Positions 16,218 through 24,255 of a stretch of 43,253 bases of DNA are shown here, piece after piece. The stretch's first letter is position 1. Every line of letters starts with the position of its first letter. The stretch covers positions 1 through 43,253 of the forward strand of contig JAQWLJ010000004.1 of assembly GCA_029247365.1 (NCBI GenBank), in the 5' to 3' direction. A program made the position numbers and the translations under genes. Below the pieces are notes generated by a model. It worked only from the letters and a program-made list of their open reading frames with translations. It had not been told where the DNA came from and made no database searches. Source of the stretch: Acidimicrobiales bacterium. GTDB lineage: Bacteria > Actinomycetota > Acidimicrobiia > Acidimicrobiales > Aldehydirespiratoraceae.

Positions 16218-16951
16218 GCGACGCAGCGGCCGACCCGTTTGCTCCGCCTCCAGGGCGGGGAGGTCCCCAGTTCATTCCGCGCCCAACCGATGCGGAGCTG
16301 GGCGGCCCACCCCCGTGGGCCGTGGTTCCAGCGCTTGACCGCCAGCTCTCCATCGACGCAATTGCGGCGCGGCTTGACGCGCACCGGCCACCAGCCACGG
16401 TTGGCCTCATGGCGCCAACGACCCGGGAGTCGGCAGTGCTGTGTGTGCTTTACGAAGAAGCCGGCGAGCCCCACGTGGTGCTCACCCGTCGGTCGCCTCG
16501 GATGCGCAGTCACGCCCACGAGGTGTCGTTCCCGGGGGGTCGCAAGGACGACACCGATCCCGACCTGTGGTTCACGGCATTGCGTGAGGCCGAGGAGGAG
16601 GTCGCGCTCAATCCCGGTTCGGTCACGTTTATCGGTGAGCTCGATCGTTTCGTCACTGTCGGCTCGCAGAGCATGATTCACCCGTTCGTTGCGGTGGCCG
16701 ACTCGAAGCCAGAGATCCACGTCGCATCACCCCACGAGGTCGAAGCGATCGTGCACGTGTCGCTCGGCGAACTGCTGCGCAACGATGTGTGGCGAGAAGA
16801 GATTTGGGGCTTTCGCGAGTACGGAGTGCGGGCGCTCACCTTCTTCGAGATCGAAGGCGACACCATCTGGGGGGCCACCGGCTCGATGCTGCGGCAGCTG
16901 CTGGCGATTGCCACTGGCACCAACGCTCGAATCCTGGGCGGCCCGGGCTGA
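16214..16951 (+). CDS. NUDIX hydrolase, CoA-pyrophosphatase type (likely CTG start)
   Basis: From CTG 16214 the product is 245 residues. The motif MRSHAHEVSFPGGRKDDTDPD, with ALREAEEEV after it, combines the CoA-specific signature (L/M-R-x-H ... V-x-FPGG) with the NUDIX box, in which the first Glu is replaced by Asp. Family members cleave CoA or acyl-CoA to phosphopantetheine and 3',5'-ADP. The first standard start is GTG 16322, but the 36 codons before it encode a segment (GGPQFIPRPTDAELGG) resembling family N-termini, and GAGG at 16203-16206 lies 7 nt before CTG 16214, which overlaps the upstream stop (CTGA). The frame is closed by TGA at 16208, so no other start fits that extension. Confidence 0.8.
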   Translation: MSDAAADPFAPPPGRGGPQFIPRPTDAELGGPPPWAVVPALDRQLSIDAIAARLDAHRPPATVGLMAPTTRESAVLCVLYEEAGEPHVVLTRRSPRMRSHAHEVSFPGGRKDDTDPDLWFTALREAEEEVALNPGSVTFIGELDRFVTVGSQSMIHPFVAVADSKPEIHVASPHEVEAIVHVSLGELLRNDVWREEIWGFREYGVRALTFFEIEGDTIWGATGSMLRQLLAIATGTNARILGGPG

Positions 16952-17044
16952 TGCTCATCGACGTCAGCGTTCCGTTTGCGTCGCCGGTGTCGCTGAGGCG
17001 CACGCGCCGAACGTGGTCCGCTTCGTGTTGCGGGTGATCTTCAC

Positions 17045-18397
17045 TCAGCTTGTGGTTGGCACCCAATTGCCGTGGAAACCGAACGGCACCCGCTGCGGCA
17101 GGTGCACCACGGCAACCGGCTCGCCGCTGAAATTCTGGGCGTTGAGGATCACGACGTCGGCAGTGTCGGTAGTGGCGTCGTGGACGTACGACATGATCCA
17201 GCCATCGTCTTCGTTGGTAGCGTCGTCGATTGGTGCATCTGGGTTGCGGGGGACAAACACCATCTCCTGAGTCGCCCGGCCTGTGCCGAAGTCGTGGACT
17301 TCGATCGCGCCGGTCTGGAGGTCATGCTTGTAGCCGGGGCCCTCGGTGCCGGTAAACCCGACCGTGTAGCCGAAGCGAGCCTGACGCCCAAGGCGCCGCT
17401 CGTCGTGGCGGGGGAACTCGTGGGCACGGTCGTCGAGCCGCTCTTCCTTGGTGGTGCCAGTTGCGGGGTCGAGCGTCCAGCGCTCGAACCTTGGATCGCC
17501 CTCAGACGGGCCGTTGGTGACCGTGCGGAACATCGCCTCGTGGCGGGCGACCTCCATCTGGATCTTGCCGTCAGGCAGATCGAAGGCATTGCAGGGATGA
17601 AACACGTAGCACGGGTCGACTTCGCACCAGCGAACGTCATCGGCTGAGCCGTCGAGTGGGAGGATGCCGACCCGGCCGGGCTCGTCCTCAACCCACAGGT
17701 AGGGGAGCTGATGGCCAGCTATTGCGGCGTCGAGGTTGAAGCGACATGGGAAGTCAAGGATGAGCGCAGCGGTCTCGGTGATGTGGATGTCGTGCACCAT
17801 CGGGCTGTAACCGACTGGCACATCGACCTTTTTGGTGACCTCGGTCCCATCAGCGCTCACCACGAGATAGCGAATGAAGTCCCAGGTCCAGTGGTAGGCA
17901 GCGACATGAAGCTCACCGGTGATCGGATCGACTTTGGGATGGGCGGAGAACGAGCCGTCGAGGGTGCCGTTGAAGTCGACGCGTTCGATCGTTTCGAGTT
18001 CGTTGGACAACAGAACGGGCTGACCACCGGCCTCCACGATCGCAAGTGTCATGCCAGCGTGGCCGACAACATTGGTGTTGGCGGTTCCATCACTCTCCCC
18101 AAATCGGGGCCCAGGGGTGGCCGGTTTTCCAAGCGCGTCGCTGACCCGATCGGAGATGACGTAGCGGTTTCGGTACCAGTCGGCCATGCCGTTGCGAATA
18201 CGTATGCCGTGAACCATGCCGGTACCGGTGAACCAGTGGGCCTTGGGGTCGCCGCCATCGATGGGGTTCGGGCCATTCCGAAGAAGGCGGCCATCGAGCT
18301 CGGCAGGAATGATGCCAGAGACCGGTAGATCCTGAGCGGTGATCTCGTCGGGGACGGGGGCGTAGTTGCCGCCGAGATATGTGTCGCTGGTGGTCAT
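17045..18397 (-). CDS. Carotenoid oxygenase (RPE65/CCD family)
   Basis: This 450-residue protein belongs to the non-heme iron carotenoid cleavage oxygenase family. Four iron-binding histidines are visible in their usual settings: AYHWTW, MVHDIHITE, YVFHPCNAFD and GFHGNWV at the C-terminus. The N-terminus has the family phrase GRLLRNGPNP. It would split a carotenoid, apocarotenoid or a stilbene-like substrate with O2; the exact substrate is not predictable, and no carotenoid synthesis genes are in the window. ATG 18397 is preceded by AAAAGG at suitable distance, so this gene has a leader with a ribosome-binding site, unlike many neighbours. A TTG start at 18403 is possible. Confidence 0.92.
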   Translation of the reverse strand: MTTSDTYLGGNYAPVPDEITAQDLPVSGIIPAELDGRLLRNGPNPIDGGDPKAHWFTGTGMVHGIRIRNGMADWYRNRYVISDRVSDALGKPATPGPRFGESDGTANTNVVGHAGMTLAIVEAGGQPVLLSNELETIERVDFNGTLDGSFSAHPKVDPITGELHVAAYHWTWDFIRYLVVSADGTEVTKKVDVPVGYSPMVHDIHITETAALILDFPCRFNLDAAIAGHQLPYLWVEDEPGRVGILPLDGSADDVRWCEVDPCYVFHPCNAFDLPDGKIQMEVARHEAMFRTVTNGPSEGDPRFERWTLDPATGTTKEERLDDRAHEFPRHDERRLGRQARFGYTVGFTGTEGPGYKHDLQTGAIEVHDFGTGRATQEMVFVPRNPDAPIDDATNEDDGWIMSYVHDATTDTADVVILNAQNFSGEPVAVVHLPQRVPFGFHGNWVPTTS

Positions 18398-18457
18398 TGC
18401 CAAACCTTTTCATTGTCACGACCGATCTGCATCCTCGTTGGGCAGGATCGGCGAGAT

Positions 18458-19582
18458 TCAGCGCCGGATCGGTTGCAGCTGGCGGTAGGTCGCTACGCGC
18501 CACAGCCACTCGAAGGGCCCGAACCGAAAGAAGCTGAGCCACGGCCTTGACCATGCCAGCTGCGCCATCCACACCCCAACGATGAAGAGCAGGATCTCAT
18601 CGCGCCCCAATGTGCCGAACCCAAAGACGCCGCGGAGAATGAGTAAGCCGAGCGCCGTCTGGACGAGGTAGTTGGTGAGCGCCATGCGTCCAACGGCACG
18701 GAACCGCTCGTGCAGCCAGGTGTCGGGCCGCTGGTTCCACAGGGTGATCAGGGCCATGTAGCCGACCGCCATCGGTGCGGTGGCAAGGATGTTTGGTACC
18801 GCACCGATCAGAGCGACGTCGCCGCTCCAGTCGCTCGCCGCGTGGATTGCAACCCCCGCAATTGACAGTGGAAGGCCGATGCCGAGGCCGATCAGCGCGA
18901 GCCGCCGGTAGAACGCCGCGGGCCGAAGGCCCTGCACGATGTCGGCCCGGAACAGGCCCACACCGATCAGCATCATGCCGAGACCACGACCACCAAAGTC
19001 GACGATGAAGGCCAATCCGACGGCATCGCTCATGGAGACGCTCTCATTAAGCCAGTAGTCCCCCAGGTCGGTACTGGGGTCGATCGCAGCCTGGGTTACT
19101 GCCATCCACAGTGCTGAAATGGTGATGCAGATACCGCCCGCGATGAACAAGGTCCGTGCCGAGCGCTTCCGCAGGAGGAGGAGAACCGGTGAGCACAGCG
19201 CGTAAAGCATGAGGACGTCACCCTCCCAGAACGCCACGTGGACGAGGCCGATCCCGAACAGCAAGAGGTTGCGCCACACGCTGAGGAGCAGTGGACGGCG
19301 TCCCTTCTGTTCAGCCCGATCGGCGAACACCACGATGCCGGCGCCGAACAGCAACGAGAACAGCGCCATCGTCTTTTGGTCGATGAAGAGTTCACCGAGG
19401 ATGCCGACCGCTTGAGCGGGCCAGGTGTCAGAGCCGGCGTAGTCGATGTTGAAGTAGGCGGGGCCAGGGAGCCCGAACGACACCGCATTCATCACCAGGA
19501 TCCCAAGCGTTGCAACGCCACGCACCGTGTCGAGGTTGGTGATTCGTTCACCAGCACTGATCGGTGCCGCATTGTCGTTCAT
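18458..19582 (-). CDS. DUF418 (YeiB-like) integral membrane protein
   Basis: This 374-residue protein starts with the typical RITNLDTVRGVATLGILVMN, contains about ten hydrophobic segments, and ends with a DUF418 region (RFRAVGRMALTNYLVQT, then FGPFEWLWRVATY). YeiB-like proteins resemble acyltransferase-3-type membrane proteins and are suspected transporters or transferases; the function is unknown. ATG 19582 is chosen; a GTG at 19603 would overlap the LOG gene by 8 bp. It lies between the LOG gene and the carotenoid oxygenase gene on the same strand. Confidence 0.87.
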   Translation of the reverse strand: MNDNAAPISAGERITNLDTVRGVATLGILVMNAVSFGLPGPAYFNIDYAGSDTWPAQAVGILGELFIDQKTMALFSLLFGAGIVVFADRAEQKGRRPLLLSVWRNLLLFGIGLVHVAFWEGDVLMLYALCSPVLLLLRKRSARTLFIAGGICITISALWMAVTQAAIDPSTDLGDYWLNESVSMSDAVGLAFIVDFGGRGLGMMLIGVGLFRADIVQGLRPAAFYRRLALIGLGIGLPLSIAGVAIHAASDWSGDVALIGAVPNILATAPMAVGYMALITLWNQRPDTWLHERFRAVGRMALTNYLVQTALGLLILRGVFGFGTLGRDEILLFIVGVWMAQLAWSRPWLSFFRFGPFEWLWRVATYRQLQPIRR

Positions 19583-19595
19583 GTGACGTCGTCGC

Positions 19596-20174
19596 CTATC
19601 CACTTCGGCTCGTAGGTGACCCCTGTTCGGCGAGCCTCGTGAGGAGTCGAGCAGGATCGGGGTCGTCGAGGAGGAGCGCGCGGTTCTTCGGCTTCAGGAT
19701 CAAGTGGTCGACCATAGCGTCGAAAAGCGCCAGGAGTGGCTGCCAGAACCCGCCGACGTCAAGTACACCAACTGGCTTCGCGAGGAGGCCGATCTGGTTC
19801 CACGTGAGTGTCTCGGCCAGTTCCTCGAGCGTGCCAAATCCGCCTGGCAGCGCAATGAACGCGTCGGCGAGGTCGTACATGCGGGCCTTGCGCTCGTGCA
19901 TTGTCGCCACCTCTTCGAGGCGGGTCAGACGCTGATGGCCGACCTCCTTGGAGAACAGTCCGGCCGGAATCACGCCGGTCACCGTGCCGCCGGCCTCCAT
20001 CACTGTGTCGGCGATGAGACCCATGAGTCCGACTGCGCCACCGCCGTAGATCAGCTCAATCCCCTGGTCGGCGAGCAGCCGGCCGAGCGTCACAGTGGCG
20101 TCGGTGACGGCCGGTTTGGAGCCCGGCGACGAGGCGCAGAAGACACAGACGCGGCGGAGTTCAAAGGCCGTCAT
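19596..20174 (-). CDS. LOG family protein (TIGR00730)
   Basis: This 192-residue Rossmann-fold protein carries YGGGAVGLMG and the signature PGGFGTLEE (around residues 110-118), the catalytic and AMP-binding motif of LOG phosphoribohydrolases. In plants and some actinobacteria these release free cytokinins from their riboside 5'-monophosphates; in bacteria the physiological role is usually unknown and AMP hydrolysis is possible. The start at 20174 lies 6 nt after a TAGGGT -10 hexamer and faces the divergent LLM gene across only 25 bp. Confidence 0.92.
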   Translation of the reverse strand: MTAFELRRVCVFCASSPGSKPAVTDATVTLGRLLADQGIELIYGGGAVGLMGLIADTVMEAGGTVTGVIPAGLFSKEVGHQRLTRLEEVATMHERKARMYDLADAFIALPGGFGTLEELAETLTWNQIGLLAKPVGVLDVGGFWQPLLALFDAMVDHLILKPKNRALLLDDPDPARLLTRLAEQGSPTSRSG

Positions 20175-20180
20175 GGGGTG

Positions 20181-20194
20181 ACCCTAGCTACCGT
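20181..20194. promoter_or_regulatory. Divergent -10 elements of the LOG and LLM genes
   Basis: TAGGGT (minus strand, 20186-20181) lies 6 nt before the LOG ATG, and TACCGT (plus strand, 20189-20194) lies 5 nt before the LLM ATG. Both fit in a 25-bp intergenic space, so the upstream promoter parts lie inside the opposite gene. Confidence 0.45.
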
Positions 20195-20199
20195 GGTGC

Positions 20200-20991
20200 A
20201 TGCGCCATGCCGTATTCGTCGCACCCTTCGGCCCGTTAGCCGATCCCTATCGCCTCATCGATCTCGCCCACGCCTGCGAGGAGACCGGCTGGGATGGTCT
20301 CTTTCTCTGGGACCACGTGCTCAGACCGGAGAGCAACGAGATCATCGACCCGTGGGTCAGCCTGGGGGTGATTGCGGCGGAGACTCACCGGCTTCGTCTT
20401 GGCACGATGGTTACCCCGCTCGTCCGGCGGCGGATGCTCAAGCTCGCCCGCGAGGTTCTCACCGTTGACCTTCTCAGCAGTGGACGAGTCACGCTGGGCG
20501 TCGGTCTCGGCGTCGATACCCACGGTGAACTGACCCGCACCGGTGAGATGGTCGACCCCAAGATCCGCGGCGCGATGCTCGATGAGGGCATGCCGTTGTT
20601 GGCTGATTTGCTGAGTGGCGAGGTGGTTGACCACGCCGGTGAGCACTACGTGTTGAACGGCATCGGGCTTGAACCGAATCCGGTGCAACAGCCACGTCCC
20701 CCGATCTGGCTGGCGGCCCGAGGTGGAGCGGGAAAACCAATCCGGCGGGCTGCTTGTTATGACGGCATCTTCCCGATCGAGATGGACAGCGATCGTTTCC
20801 CGCGCATGCTCGAGGAGATCATGACTGTCCGTGGCGACCTCGATGGTTTCGATATCGCCGTCAAGGCCGATCCGGGAACCATGCCACCGCCGTTTACCCA
20901 TGAGAGTGCGACGTGGGTCATGCACGCGTGGCCGGCGGTCGCGGGTCTCGACCACGTGTTCGACGTTGTCGGGCACGGGCCGCCGGAGTAG
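20200..20991 (+). CDS. LLM-class flavin-dependent oxidoreductase
   Basis: This 263-residue TIM-barrel protein of the bacterial luciferase-like family begins with AVFVAPFGPLADPYRLIDLA, has ETGWDGLFLWDHV, RLRLGTMVTPL and GVGLGVDTHGE, and the PIWLAARGG segment of the C-terminal half. Members use F420 or FMN; the F420 option fits the DUF2342 protein nearby and actinobacterial habit, but cofactor choice cannot be settled here. It is on the short side, ending in GLDHVFDVVGHGPPE without the usual last helices. The transcript is predicted to be leaderless. Confidence 0.88.
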   Translation: MRHAVFVAPFGPLADPYRLIDLAHACEETGWDGLFLWDHVLRPESNEIIDPWVSLGVIAAETHRLRLGTMVTPLVRRRMLKLAREVLTVDLLSSGRVTLGVGLGVDTHGELTRTGEMVDPKIRGAMLDEGMPLLADLLSGEVVDHAGEHYVLNGIGLEPNPVQQPRPPIWLAARGGAGKPIRRAACYDGIFPIEMDSDRFPRMLEEIMTVRGDLDGFDIAVKADPGTMPPPFTHESATWVMHAWPAVAGLDHVFDVVGHGPPE

Positions 20992-20998
20992 TCCCGGC

Positions 20999-21004
20999 TA
21001 GATT
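20999..21004 (+). promoter_or_regulatory. -10 element of the acyl-CoA carboxylase beta gene
   Basis: TAGATT lies exactly 7 nt upstream of GTG 21012, supporting that GTG rather than ATG 21027 as the start. Confidence 0.45.
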
Positions 21005-21011
21005 CATTGCC

Positions 21012-22571
21012 GTGCCCGATTCGTCAATGCAAGCCAAGATCGACGACCTACGTGAACGCAAGGACGCCGCGCGTCACGCTGGGTCGGAACGGTCGGTCCA
21101 GCGCCAGCGCGACAAGGGCAAAATGCTGGCCCGCGAACGCATCGACTACCTGCTCGATCCTGGCTCCTTTCACGAGCTCGACATGCTCGCTCGCCACCGC
21201 GCCCCCGACGAGGCTGGTCTCGAGGAGCGGCCCTACACCGACGGCGTCATCACCGGGTGGGGAACGGTCGACGGGCGCAAGATGTTCGTGTTCTCACAGG
21301 ACTTCACGGTCATGGGTGGTGCCCTCGGTGAGGTGTTTGCCGAGAAGCTTCACAAGGTCATGGATCTCGCGCTCGCCACTGGTGCACCGTTGGTGGGTCT
21401 CAACGACGGCGCTGGCGCCCGAATTCAGGAGGGTGTCGTCAGCCTCGATGGTTATGGCGGCATCTTCTACCGAAACGTCCAGGCCTCGGGCGTCATCCCT
21501 CAGATCTCAGTCATCCTTGGTCCATGCGCCGGCGGCGCGGTGTACAGCCCAGCGATGACCGACTTCATCTTCATGGTGCGCGAGCGGTCGCACATGTTCA
21601 TCACCGGTCCCGACGTCGTGAAGACAGTCACCGGCGAGGAAGTCAGCCTTGAGGAGCTTGGCGGCGCCGGCTCGCACTCCACCAAGTCTGGAGTCGCCAC
21701 CTTCGTGGCCAACGACGAAGAAGAGGTCCTCGACCAGGTGAAAGATCTGCTTGCTCACCTGCCGTCGAACAACCTCGAGACCACACCGGTCCTGCTCGGC
21801 GACGACGACCCCGATCGGCTCTGCCCTGAACTCGACACCATCCTGCCCGAGAGCGCCAATGTCCCCTATGACATGAAACAGGTCATCGCTTCGGTTGTCG
21901 ATGATGGCGACTTTCTGGAGTACCACGCATCGTGGGGACGCAGCATTGTGTGTGGGTTCGCCCGCATCGAGGGTCGCAGTATTGGCGTCGTGGGCAATCA
22001 GCCGATGATGCTCGCCGGCGTGCTCGACATCGAGTCGTCGGAGAAGGCGGCCCGCTTCGTTCGCACCTGTGACGCCTACAACATTCCGCTGCTCACATTG
22101 GTTGACGTGCCCGGGTTCCTTCCTGGTGTCGACCAGGAGTACGGCGGCATCATCCGCCACGGCGCGAAGCTCCTCTACGCCTACTGCGAGGCGACCGTGC
22201 CTCGGATCCAGGTCATTACCCGCAAGGCGTATGGCGGTGCGTACGTCGTGATGGACTCCAAGGGTGTTGGGTGCGATATCTCGTATGCGTGGCCTACTGC
22301 CGAACTTGCGGTCATGGGCCCGCAGGGCGCGGTCGAGATCATTCATCGTCGCGAACTGGCCGATGCCAGTGACCCCGAGGCCCGCCGTCACGAACTGGTC
22401 GACGATTACACGAACCGGCTCGCGAACCCGTACCTCGCAGCCGAGCGCGGCTATGTCGACGACGTGATCGAGCCGGCGGAGACCCGCCGCAAAGTCGCAG
22501 CCGGGTTCCGGCTGCTGGAGTCCAAGCGCGAAGAGGTGCCAGAGCGCAAGCACGGAAACGTTCCGCTGTAG
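21012..22571 (+). CDS. Acyl-CoA (propionyl-CoA) carboxylase beta subunit
   Basis: This 519-residue carboxyltransferase moves CO2 from biotin to acetyl- or propionyl-CoA, giving malonyl- or methylmalonyl-CoA. The first acyl-CoA site GAGARIQEGVVSLDGYGGIF and the second half LVDVPGFLPGVDQEYGGIIRHGAKLLYAY with AYGGAYVVMDSKGVGCD form the two oxyanion holes of PccB/AccD proteins. The alpha (biotin carboxylase/carrier) subunit is not in the window. It is followed after 2 bp by a small epsilon-like gene, an arrangement found in actinobacteria. GTG 21012 is chosen from the -10 spacing; ATG 21027 is the alternative. Substrate preference between acetyl and propionyl cannot be decided by eye. Confidence 0.93.
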   Translation: MPDSSMQAKIDDLRERKDAARHAGSERSVQRQRDKGKMLARERIDYLLDPGSFHELDMLARHRAPDEAGLEERPYTDGVITGWGTVDGRKMFVFSQDFTVMGGALGEVFAEKLHKVMDLALATGAPLVGLNDGAGARIQEGVVSLDGYGGIFYRNVQASGVIPQISVILGPCAGGAVYSPAMTDFIFMVRERSHMFITGPDVVKTVTGEEVSLEELGGAGSHSTKSGVATFVANDEEEVLDQVKDLLAHLPSNNLETTPVLLGDDDPDRLCPELDTILPESANVPYDMKQVIASVVDDGDFLEYHASWGRSIVCGFARIEGRSIGVVGNQPMMLAGVLDIESSEKAARFVRTCDAYNIPLLTLVDVPGFLPGVDQEYGGIIRHGAKLLYAYCEATVPRIQVITRKAYGGAYVVMDSKGVGCDISYAWPTAELAVMGPQGAVEIIHRRELADASDPEARRHELVDDYTNRLANPYLAAERGYVDDVIEPAETRRKVAAGFRLLESKREEVPERKHGNVPL

Positions 22572-22573
22572 TC

Positions 22574-22747
22574 ATGTCGTTCACCGTCGAGCCCCAGCCC
22601 ACCGAGGAGGAAATGGCCGCAATTCTCGCTGCGTACGAGATCTTGTGGCCGCGTCCGAGTGCGACGGTTATGCCGGTACCGGTCGGGCGCTGGCGGTTCG
22701 CAAGCCGGTCGTGGACTCCGCGAACGGCCTACGGCAGCTGGCGGTAA
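22574..22747 (+). CDS. Acyl-CoA carboxylase epsilon subunit (57 aa)
   Basis: This 57-residue ORF starts 2 bp after the beta-subunit stop. It begins with an acidic, helical stretch (QPTEEEMAAILAAYEILW) and ends with a Trp/Arg-rich tail (GRWRFASRSW ... AYGSWR), the layout of actinobacterial AccE/PccE epsilon subunits, where the C-terminal W-R segment is the most conserved part. Epsilon subunits stabilise the alpha-beta complex and raise its activity. The position and the tail make this assignment likely despite the short length. Confidence 0.8.
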   Translation: MSFTVEPQPTEEEMAAILAAYEILWPRPSATVMPVPVGRWRFASRSWTPRTAYGSWR

Positions 22748-22753
22748 CCGATC

Positions 22754-23746
22754 GTGGGTGTCGGGGCGGTGGACTCGAGCGATCTCGACGACTTCGTCGT
22801 GGAGATCGACCGGCTGGGTGGTCTCGGTACAACCCAAGCGCTCGAATTCATGAGTGACTTCTCGCTGCGGTTCCGCACCGCGGTCGACACGAGACTTGAC
22901 GGCTTCGACACTGCATACAAGGAACAGCAACTCGACCTGTATCGCGAGATCTCGGGCCGAGAGGTCAACCAGGAGGCGAACGAACAAACCGAGTTCGAGT
23001 TGGACGAGTTTCTGCACACACCGAGCCCGTACGGTTCGATCGAGGCCGCCCGCATCGCCCATCACGCACGCACAATCCTCACGACACACCTCGTTACCGA
23101 CCTTGCCCCCGGCGCCCGAGTGCTCGACATGGGTTGTGGGTGGGGAATGAGCACTGAGATGTTCGCGTTCTGTGGATGCTCGGTCACTGCGGTTGACATC
23201 AATCCCGACTTCACCGATCTTGTGGCGCGTCGTGCTGGCATCCGGGGCTACGACGTCGAGGCGGTGTGCAGCGCCTTCGACGATTTCGAGTCCAGCGACG
23301 AGTTTGATCTCGTCTTCTTCTACGAGTGCCTCCATCACGCCATCGCCCCGTGGGAGGTCTTGCAGCGGCTGGCGGGCAACGTGGCTGCTGGCGGCAAGTT
23401 TGCCTTCGCTGGCGAGCCGGTCCAGGGCGACTACTGGCCCCAGTGGGGCCTGCGGCTCGACCCGTGGTCGGTGTACTCGATCCGCAAGCATGGCTGGTTC
23501 GAGAGCGGATGGACGGCTGACTTCCTCGAGCGATGCTTCGACAGAGTGGGCTTCGACCTCACGCTTCTGCCCGGCATCGGGTTCCAACACGGCGAGATCG
23601 GGGTGGCGGTCCGCCGCACCGATGACATTGCAACGCCCAGTGCACACTGGGCGGTGCCACGAACTCCTCGTGAGGAGCCGCCACCACCCCCCGGCATGAT
23701 CGAGCGCCTTGCGCGCGCGGTGGCTCGGCGGATCTTTCGACGGTGA
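22754..23746 (+). CDS. Class I SAM-dependent methyltransferase
   Basis: In this 330-residue protein the Rossmann methyltransferase core is central: motif I VLDMGCGWGMS near residue 119, the acidic loop AVDINPDF and motif IV-like LVFFYECLHH. About 110 residues precede the core, including a helical region (FDTAYKEQQLDLYREI), and a proline-rich segment (REEPPPPPGM) with a basic tail closes the protein. The substrate is unknown. GTG 22754 follows the epsilon-subunit stop by 6 bp, so it belongs to the same operon, but a link to acyl-CoA carboxylation is not obvious. Confidence 0.82.
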   Translation: MGVGAVDSSDLDDFVVEIDRLGGLGTTQALEFMSDFSLRFRTAVDTRLDGFDTAYKEQQLDLYREISGREVNQEANEQTEFELDEFLHTPSPYGSIEAARIAHHARTILTTHLVTDLAPGARVLDMGCGWGMSTEMFAFCGCSVTAVDINPDFTDLVARRAGIRGYDVEAVCSAFDDFESSDEFDLVFFYECLHHAIAPWEVLQRLAGNVAAGGKFAFAGEPVQGDYWPQWGLRLDPWSVYSIRKHGWFESGWTADFLERCFDRVGFDLTLLPGIGFQHGEIGVAVRRTDDIATPSAHWAVPRTPREEPPPPPGMIERLARAVARRIFRR

Positions 23747-23773
23747 GCGCTGACCACTCACCACGATCAACGC

Positions 23774-24253
23774 TCAGGCGGAGTCCGAGGTCCGCTCCGG
23801 TCCGTCGGTGCCAGCATCAAGCGCCGATGCGATCGCGCTGTTGAGGCCGTTTGGGTCGTCGGTGCCGATTCGAAACGTCTTGATCTTCTCAGTCGTGCGG
23901 TAGGTGACGTTGACTGCGTCGAAGCCCCACACGTTGAACATCCAACCTCCAGGGATCAGGCGGATACCCCAGCCGAAGTACCATCTGTTTCGCGCCGGCG
24001 CGTGAGCTTCGATGGCGTCGATGGCGAACGTTCGCTTCGGCCATCCGAAGGTGAAGGCGACGCGGACGGCTTCGTGGTCGACGCTCGTGCGGAGCCCCCA
24101 GAACATGGCAAATGGCAGGGCGGAGAGGGGGGCAACAGCCCAAAGCCAGCCGGCGCCGTCAACTACCAGCGCCAAGACCATCATCCAAGCCGCCATGAGG
24201 CCGCCTACGGCGACCATGAGGGGGCTGTGCTGCTCGTGTTGATAGGTAGCCAC
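23774..24253 (-). CDS. Membrane protein with bacterial PH-like domain (DUF3093-like)
   Basis: In this 159-residue protein two hydrophobic segments (about residues 13-50: LMVAVGGLMAAWMMVLALVV, then LWAVAPLSALPFAMFWGL) are followed by a beta-rich cytoplasmic domain with the phrase RNRWYFGWGIRLIPGGWMF, typical of small actinobacterial PH-like membrane proteins. The function is unknown. GTG 24253 lies 2 bp after the stop of the upstream methyltransferase gene, so the two are probably co-transcribed; a TTG start at 24289 would overlap that gene. Confidence 0.7.
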   Translation of the reverse strand: MATYQHEQHSPLMVAVGGLMAAWMMVLALVVDGAGWLWAVAPLSALPFAMFWGLRTSVDHEAVRVAFTFGWPKRTFAIDAIEAHAPARNRWYFGWGIRLIPGGWMFNVWGFDAVNVTYRTTEKIKTFRIGTDDPNGLNSAIASALDAGTDGPERTSDSA

Positions 24254-24255
24254 GA

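Noticed and set aside
15419-16720. 433-codon minus-strand ORF over tilS, the 49-aa gene and NUDIX
   Set aside because: It runs antisense to clearly homologous genes and has no recognisable domain.
16951-17037. 28-codon ORF after the NUDIX gene (ATG overlapping its stop)
   Set aside because: The peptide is Ser/Arg/Cys-rich with no hydrophobic pattern or homology. The 93-bp gap to the convergent carotenoid oxygenase gene shows nothing else.
23747-23773. Terminator between the convergent methyltransferase and PH-like genes
   Set aside because: Only weak 5-bp pairings (GTGAG/CTCAC) without a T-tract are present, so they are not reported.
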